DNA of 64,000 nt, from positions 184,150 to 248,149 of the forward strand of contig NW_006768768.1 in NCBI RefSeq assembly GCF_000204055.1. Direction: 5' to 3'. This document shows positions 58,362-64,000 of the stretch, in pieces (the first letter of the stretch is position 1; every line of letters begins with the position of its first letter). Origin of the DNA: Melampsora larici-populina 98AG31 (taxonomy: Eukaryota > Basidiomycota > Pucciniomycetes > Pucciniales > Melampsoraceae). Below the pieces are notes generated by a model. It ran no database searches, was not told the origin of the DNA, and saw only the letters and a list, made by a program, of their open reading frames with translations. The position numbers and the translations under genes are program-made.

Positions 58362-58519
58362 GCGTCGAAAAGAATCAATCATCAACTTTGTTTGTCTGTT
58401 ACTTACCTTTAACCTCGCCGCTCGTACCATTCCTTCGAGTTTGCAGGTCAGTTCAAATTGTTCTCGGCGTAGACCAGCGTGTAGCTAGAAGTGTCTTACG
58501 CGGTATACTGTGCCATCAG
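58362..58519 (+). repeat. Intronless (spliced) copy of the 58-kb unit
   Basis: 58362-58377, 58378-58446 and 58447-58519 equal the three exons of the adjacent unit joined exactly, with one mismatch in 158 bases (C58166 versus T58440). The copy starts 7 bases past the end of the source's third exon. Confidence 0.9.
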
Positions 58520-58623
58520 TTCCATTCCGTACACTTTCTAGTTTAGACACGATCTGGATCTTTCTTACGAGACGTTAAAAGATTTCTTGTGAAACTTTTC
58601 ATAGAGTGATCAATTCATATGAC

Positions 58624-59361
58624 TTACTCATGATATTCTAATAACGATTGAATCAATCCCACATTCTGAACAATGGTATCAAATGTCTTCTGTCAATATT
58701 GTAATATTGCGGTTGAGCTTTCAAGACGGCGTTGGCGGTCTTGGTGGTCGGTCTGTGAGATCTCAGAGTCGAATAATTGTAAACCAATCCCCTCGATCTC
58801 CTGATGAGAATTTTGAATAAAGCTAACGGATTCTTGAATACCCTCTACAGCGTTCTTGTAAGCAGAATCAATGGCAGAGATTCCATATTTGTTGAGATGC
58901 TTGTAAGTTTTAACAAATTTCATAAGGTTGTTGGCTGCAAGACAAGGTTGACCATTTTTGATGGGGCAGAGAATGAGACGGTCAAATTCAAGAATGTGGT
59001 GGGGGTCAACACCAGTCTCAAGGGTTATATACACGTCATCTGTGTCGAAGTTTGGAAAGTCGCTCGATGCTTGAAAGTAGTGTACATCACACTTGATGCC
59101 ATCTGGAATTATCAAAGTGCAAGGATGGGGAAGTATCAATTTGCGGAACACGTCGTGTAAAAACAAAATATCATCTTCTGCCTCTACACTGAATCTGATT
59201 TGAGGATAGAACATATGAATTATTTCTAAAACTTGAGAGGTGGCCGCTTCGTCTAGAAAGAGTTGGTGATCAAGCTTTGGTTTATTATTGTCGACTGCAT
59301 TATTCACGTACTGAAGGATGTAAGTTGGTAGAAATAGTTCACGGTGGAATGGATGAGACAT
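58624..59361 (-). pseudogene. Protein E paralogue 4, nearly intact
   Basis: This is the best preserved of the two-domain E relatives: about 222 codons from the ATG at 59361 to a TGA at 58693, then 23 more codons in the same frame (QKTFDTIVQNVGLIQSLLEY). The N-terminal domain has FHRELFLPTYILQYV, LFLDEAATSQVLEIIHMFYP and DDILFLHDVFRKLILPHP. The C-terminal domain is helical (FVKTYKHLNKYGISAIDSAY, HQEIEGIGLQLFDSEI). A GTAAGT donor overlaps the last codons as in its relatives, but no tail exon is found; the 58-kb spliced unit lies there instead. A single TGA separates it from being intact. Confidence 0.7.
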
Positions 59362-60168
59362 CTCTGAAGGAATATATAAATCAGTATATGGGAGATTACA
59401 AAAAGATCATGCAGCAAAGCGATTCATCTTTACTTTAATATAGATGATTCCTGAGATGATTCACTTGTGTGTATTTGTCCATTCTTTGGAAACGGGTTTC
59501 TTAATGGTATCCAGGTAAATCAGGGTGGTAAGGATGTACGTAAAAAGTCTTCATTTATATTGTAATTAATTGATGTAATTAAAGCAAACAGCCCCACCTC
59601 CAATTGGAAAGAGCATAGCAACTTCAGTACCCGGTAGCGCTTCAGTTTTCAATACAATATCTTGATCTCTTTTACCTCATTCTTCTTCATGGCTATACCG
59701 ATGCTATTCTCTATGCAAAATCTATATTCCTAATATACAAACAGAGACTGTGCATATAGTGATTTTGCTGTGCAGCTGGAACTTCTTGCGTGGTATTTCA
59801 TAGAAGCCAATTAATATAAGATTCCCTACCCCATATATCATTGATTTATTAATAAGAATGTTTGAGGGTGGATATCATTTTATGATTCCTGATTGATCTT
59901 TATCATCAACCAGCAGAATGTCTTCCAAGACCAGTTGGCTGTCTTAGCTTGAAGACCAGCAGGCTTTAACCGAAAGGATTACAATGCATCTTACGCTGGA
60001 TTTGGTTTAGTGAAATCAAAAAGTATGGTCTCTCTGGTCGTGATCACAATTTTTTGGTACAGCTTACACAAAAACTTGACAACAGGGGATCACAAAATAA
60101 GACAGATCAATGAAACAAAACAGATAACCAGGTCGAAACAGGAATATTTAGTAGCTTTGTGAATGAGT
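59362..60168. other. Spacer between two E paralogues
   Basis: No gene seen. It presumably holds the promoter of E paralogue 4. Confidence 0.4.
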
Positions 60169-61009
60169 CTAATTAGAAGTACCAGCGGCTTGTTTGGTGG
60201 CAAGGATATCCCTAAGTGATTCATCAATAGAGTCAATTAAAGCTTACTTAAAACCAACCATAGAAGAACCTTTGAACTCACTTGTGATATTTGCACAATG
60301 CATTAACAAATGCAACATTGTGGATAGCAACATCAAAGGTCTTCTGATGGGATTTCAATAAGGCGTTTGCAGATTTTGACCGCTCCTCAAGGTCTAGACG
60401 CTCTGTTGATGAAAGGTTGGGCTTGCGCAGCAGAAGATGGAACCACTCTAATGTCTTGTGGGTGCCTTTAAGGTGAGAGGTTGCTTTGTGGAGGGCATGT
60501 TTGTCATCATCTTGAAGAGCAAGAATTTCGTTGACTTATGATTGATTGAGATACTCATAATTTTGGAGAAACTGCTCAAGATCTTCTGCCGCAAGGCAAT
60601 ACCGACTGTTCTTGAGGTTCGTGAGACAGAAGATTTCAAAGTGCTGATTACGTTTGGCGTTGATGTCTGTGCTAGAGTTGACCCATCTCATCAATGGTCC
60701 AACATCGCCGATTGGCGTGCATAGCATGGCTTGAAGGTAGTCTGTATTTCAATTGAGCGGGATGAATAAATTTGATAGTCAAGGAGCAATCATCCCAACG
60801 AAAACCTTTAGGAGGAGTTCATGATCTTTTTGTGCGTGTTCAGTAAAACGTAGATGAGGATAAAATGCTATGATAACCTCCACAATTTGTGAGAGACTGG
60901 ATTTGCTTAGGAAGTGGTCGGGATCAATCCTAGAGCCAGTTCAATCAGTAATGACAAAATCAAGGATATAACTAGGTAGATAAATGTGGCATTGGTTAGG
61001 TTTGGACAT
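60169..61009 (-). pseudogene. Protein E paralogue 5, broken
   Basis: Exon 1 is 61009-60282 and the tail exon 60211-60169 (DILATKQAAGTSN, then TAG), joined in phase by a GTGAGT...TTAG intron. The N-terminal domain reads IYLPSYILDFV, HFLSKSSLSQIVEVIIAFYP and HELLLKVFVGMIAP. The helical domain reads LEQFLQNYEYLN, TSHLKGTHKTLEWFHLLLRK and HQKTFDVAIHNVAFVNALCK. In-frame stops occur near 60942, 60780, 60758 and 60538. It is head to head with B paralogue 4 (start 62075). Confidence 0.65.
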
Positions 61010-62074
61010 GATGTTGTATCAGAGGGATCTTCAAAATATATTGGGGAAAAGAGAATCTGGGTAATCAACTGGTAATATTCGTGCTTTCTTTATTATCTTC
61101 AAGAGATATCTCATTGTTCAGAAGGTCCCTATGACAAGAGCTCTTGGGCGTTACAAGCTGTAGTCATATCTTATGCCTCATGTACATCAATTATATGAAA
61201 AGCCATGCTACCGCCCCAGAATCCCTGGGCAGATAGATATTTTATCTCCTCTGATTTGAACAGATCTATCAGGATATCCCCGACGCACGGGGTTTGACTA
61301 GAAAAATACTAACATTCTTTGATCATATCAACAAATTATGGGCAAGTGGTCAATCTAGATTTTGACGGATTCAAAACATAGGCCCTATTATCACAATGGC
61401 TGCATGTAGGAGATTCCAGTGCAATTTGCCGGACTTCTAGATGCGGACTCATCAGAAAAGAGCGATGAGGATGACAAGTTTCTGGAATTGTAGCAACCCC
61501 CATGAATCAGCCTTCAAAGGACTCTTATTATATCTCATCATGACTCATGACAAGTTTTTGATCAATCATGAACAATTCCAACTCAAGAATATGAACTAAA
61601 TGATGTGTACATTGATCAGCCGGTGAGGGAAAAGTGTATAGCCATAGAGATGTGCTTGCTTTCACAAAACAAGTAATTAGCGGTTGTCAAGTGGTTCAAG
61701 GATAGCTTCAGTCATCAAGAATTTATCTGGTTGCATGTAGTGTATTATTGTGTACAAAGACTTTTGTTTCTCGTGATCTTTATTGCCTTAACTTCATGTG
61801 TTGGTCTTGCTCAGTCTTGAGTAAAACTTCACCAGACGCTATTGTATGGCTCCAATACTTTGCTTTTCATATAGAAATTGACGCTGCTTTGAATTTCTTA
61901 TCCTTCCATGATGGTTCAAGTTTATACTTCTTGAGTTTCCTCTAGAGTTCCTTGTCAATATTCTGCTACCAGTCATTTTAACTTGAGTACATCAGTATAA
62001 AGAACTCAACACCTTGACAGCTGAATAATCATTCTTTTTATAGCATCATCTTCAGACTGTTCTTTTTTTTTAGC
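61010..62074. promoter_or_regulatory. Divergent intergenic region between E paralogue 5 and B paralogue 4
   Basis: 1.07 kb between divergent start codons, mirroring the E/B arrangement of the intact CACTA element. No repeated motif shared with 20.1-22.1 kb was obvious by eye. Confidence 0.4.
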
Positions 62075-64000
62075 ATGGCAAGTACATCATCTTCAGTAAG
62101 CTCAAACTGTCGGGTTCTGCAAAGCCGTCTTATTCCAGTAGAATCCAATACAGAATCACCGTTGATTGCAGCAACTGGTTGTGTGAAGAGACACAAATAC
62201 TCCAAATCAAACAGTTTACAGACTGGTATTTATCTTGATTATATCATATGCCATTTATCCAAGAATTGGGTATCCTTGAGTATCTAGCTGACATGCAGTT
62301 CTTGACTTTGTAGATAAAAATCAAGATCTGGGAAAACAAATCAAAGCCTCACTCAATGATGGTGGTGGTATCTCAGTTGATAGGAATAAGCGTAGCAGGC
62401 TATCCGAGTTACTTGATAAGTATGTCAAACCTAAGAGGACTCGACTTTCTGCCAACAAAAAAGTGGGAAAATCATCAAGTGGGCCCAAGCCCAAGACTGC
62501 AACTTCACATACAATGCAACCCACAATGTTGGCTTTGGAAAACCATGTTGACTTTTCTTGATTCAAACAGGCTGAGCTTGTGGAGATGATAGAAGCTGTT
62601 GGAATGGTTACTGACGGCTGATCTGAGTAAGTTTGAAAATTTTGCCTTCAGTTGTCTCTTTTCTAAATTTGACTCTGATGACAATCACATTTCTTTTTAG
62701 TTGTAGTGCCTTCACATGACTTTACATTTCAATTAGATAAACAGACAACACCCGCTTCATCAAAAGGTGTGTGTCTCATTTTCCAGCGTGATTGAACCTC
62801 ATCTCATGCCTTGAATTGATTTTGTGCCAGAAATTCATGCAAGTAATATTGAGTTGCAGCCTTCAGCTACATCTCTACTTCCTAGTATGGAACATAAACG
62901 CCTTCTGTAACCTTGACCTGGCCCAACTGTGTTATTGTCTGTTACCAAAGAAAAAGGAAAATCAAAAGCTCAAGAATCTTCCGAAGACAATTATAACCCA
63001 TCCAGCAGCGAGGAGAACACAAGCGACGACGGAGAACCACCCTCAGACAATGAGGCTTCAGGAAGTCAAAATGTTGCTAGAAAAAAAGTACCCGACAAAA
63101 ATCCAACAAAAAGCCACCTCACAAACCATCATTGTCAATTCATCCCAAGCCCGCCGCTGAACCCACAGGTCCATCTGAGGAGTTTGGGCCATCAAGCACA
63201 AAGGAAACAGGATCACATGAATGGATGATGCAATCAATATGTGAGTAGCTCATCATGTTTATCCTCATGATGTCATCAATTTATATATTTATTCACTCAT
63301 ATCTGAATTACGCTCTTTTTGGTAAATTCAGTTAAGCTGAAGAGTGGATTGATGAAAACGGTCAAGAGAATGGATGACATGAGCAAAGATTTCAAACTTC
63401 TATCCAACATTGTCGAGAAAGGAATTAATAGTGGGGGCTGCGAGGAAGGCGCAGAAACACCTGAGTGTACAGCAAAAAAAGTAAAAACCCATGGTGGTGC
63501 AGTATCTGTAAGTGATTTGTCTACTCAGTTTCCCAACCCAAAATAAACTTCACCAATATTGATGATGGTGTTCATAATTGATTATTTTGTAGCGTCGTGT
63601 ACGGTTCCATATTGATACATTGCTAGGACAGAAAGATCCTGCTCATCATCTCCCAGATGCAGCAGATGGTGTTGGGAAACGGTTTTGGACTTATGGTGGT
63701 GTTATTAGCAGCCAGAATGGAAATCAACTTAATTCACCTGAAATTGAGCGGACATTGGATCCATGTTTTCCATATGAAGATGGTCCTGGTCATGAAAAAG
63801 CGACTCCTCAGCAACTATCAACTATGTGGAAGATGATGAGAGAAGTAGGTGTCTCGAGCTTCAGGCCAGACTTTTCAACTTCACCATTGTGCAAGGACAA
63901 CAAATTCCTCTGGGACTTAGCTTCAAGAATCTTCATCACACTGGTCGAGTGTGGAGAGTATACTGGTATTTCTCTTGGAGGTAATGGCTTAGCAATGATT
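62075..64000 (+). CDS. Companion B paralogue 4, runs off the window
   Basis: Multi-exon B relative, partial at the right edge. Exon 1 (62075 to about 62222) is Ser-rich and basic (MASTSSSVSSNCRVLQSR, GCVKRHKYSKS). Then come a basic exon (62313-62560; DKNQDLGKQIKASLNDGGGI), an acidic/basic disordered exon (62945-63230), and a helical exon (63333-63510; LKSGLMKTVKRMDDMSKDFK). The conserved core starts at 63593 and reads VRFHIDTLLGQKDPAH, VSSFRPDFSTSPLCKDN and FITLVECGEYTGISLGGN. It aligns with VRVLLGWKPDH, YRPEWSEP and LVRSGEYSGVS of the B gene at 17.3-17.7 kb. Some junctions (near 62560-62630) are unclear, so decay cannot be excluded. Confidence 0.6.

Noticed and set aside
58238..58546. Coding sequence of about 102 codons at 58.2-58.5 kb
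   Set aside because: The frame reads through sequence shown to be an intron by the adjacent fused copy, and the protein shows the tandem copy as a repeat without any motif.
1..64000. tRNA or rRNA genes
   Set aside because: I looked for conserved tRNA box words and rRNA-like stretches by eye and saw none I could support; a covariance-model scan would be needed to exclude single tRNAs.

Overview
The window is eukaryotic and fungal: short GT-AG introns of about 60-115 bp, AT-rich intergenic DNA, and almost wall-to-wall transposable elements. The element types (Tnp2-type CACTA transposases with a second multi-exon companion gene, BED/hAT, PIF/Harbinger with a Myb/SANT partner, Ty3-like gag-protease, a DDE integrase-core relic) suggest a basidiomycete, most probably a rust fungus such as Puccinia. 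The genus is inferred from remembered family resemblance, not from a search. I see no clear single-copy housekeeping gene except a broken aminoglycoside-phosphotransferase/ACAD10-11-like fragment near 40.5 kb. I found no rRNA, tRNA or CRISPR array.

The left half (4.7-31.9 kb) is a nest of insertions. A decayed Tnp2 gene (4.69-6.80 kb and 30.65-31.85 kb, + strand) appears to be split by an hAT element. The hAT transposase gene is itself split in its C-terminal dimerisation domain by a 19,267-bp CACTA element (10834-30100). That element has 174-bp terminal inverted repeats starting CACTG and a 3-bp TGA target duplication. A fold-back element sits inside its left end. The CACTA element is the best preserved unit here. 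It carries an intact Tnp2 transposase, a seven-exon companion protein (called B here; one in-frame TGA), a divergently transcribed small helical protein (E), and three further genes (D, F, G) on the + strand.

The stretch from 31.9 to 44.3 kb holds a small spliced, apparently non-coding unit beside its own spliced copy, a Ty3-like gag-protease relic, an integrase-core relic, an unrecognised gene, the phosphotransferase relic, and a Harbinger element broken by a MITE and an LTR-like repeat.

The right end (45-64 kb) holds three further B paralogues, one Tnp2 pseudogene and four E paralogues, mostly decayed. B and E recur together, twice clearly head to head, so Tnp2 + B + E look like the recurrent gene set of this CACTA lineage. 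A second spliced unit next to an intronless copy of itself lies at 58 kb. The two such units share an exon layout but not sequence.

Most promising for new biology: the multi-gene CACTA element with its conserved B-E divergent pair, and the two loci where a precise spliced copy of a short non-coding transcript lies a few bases beyond the 3' end of the source unit's third exon.
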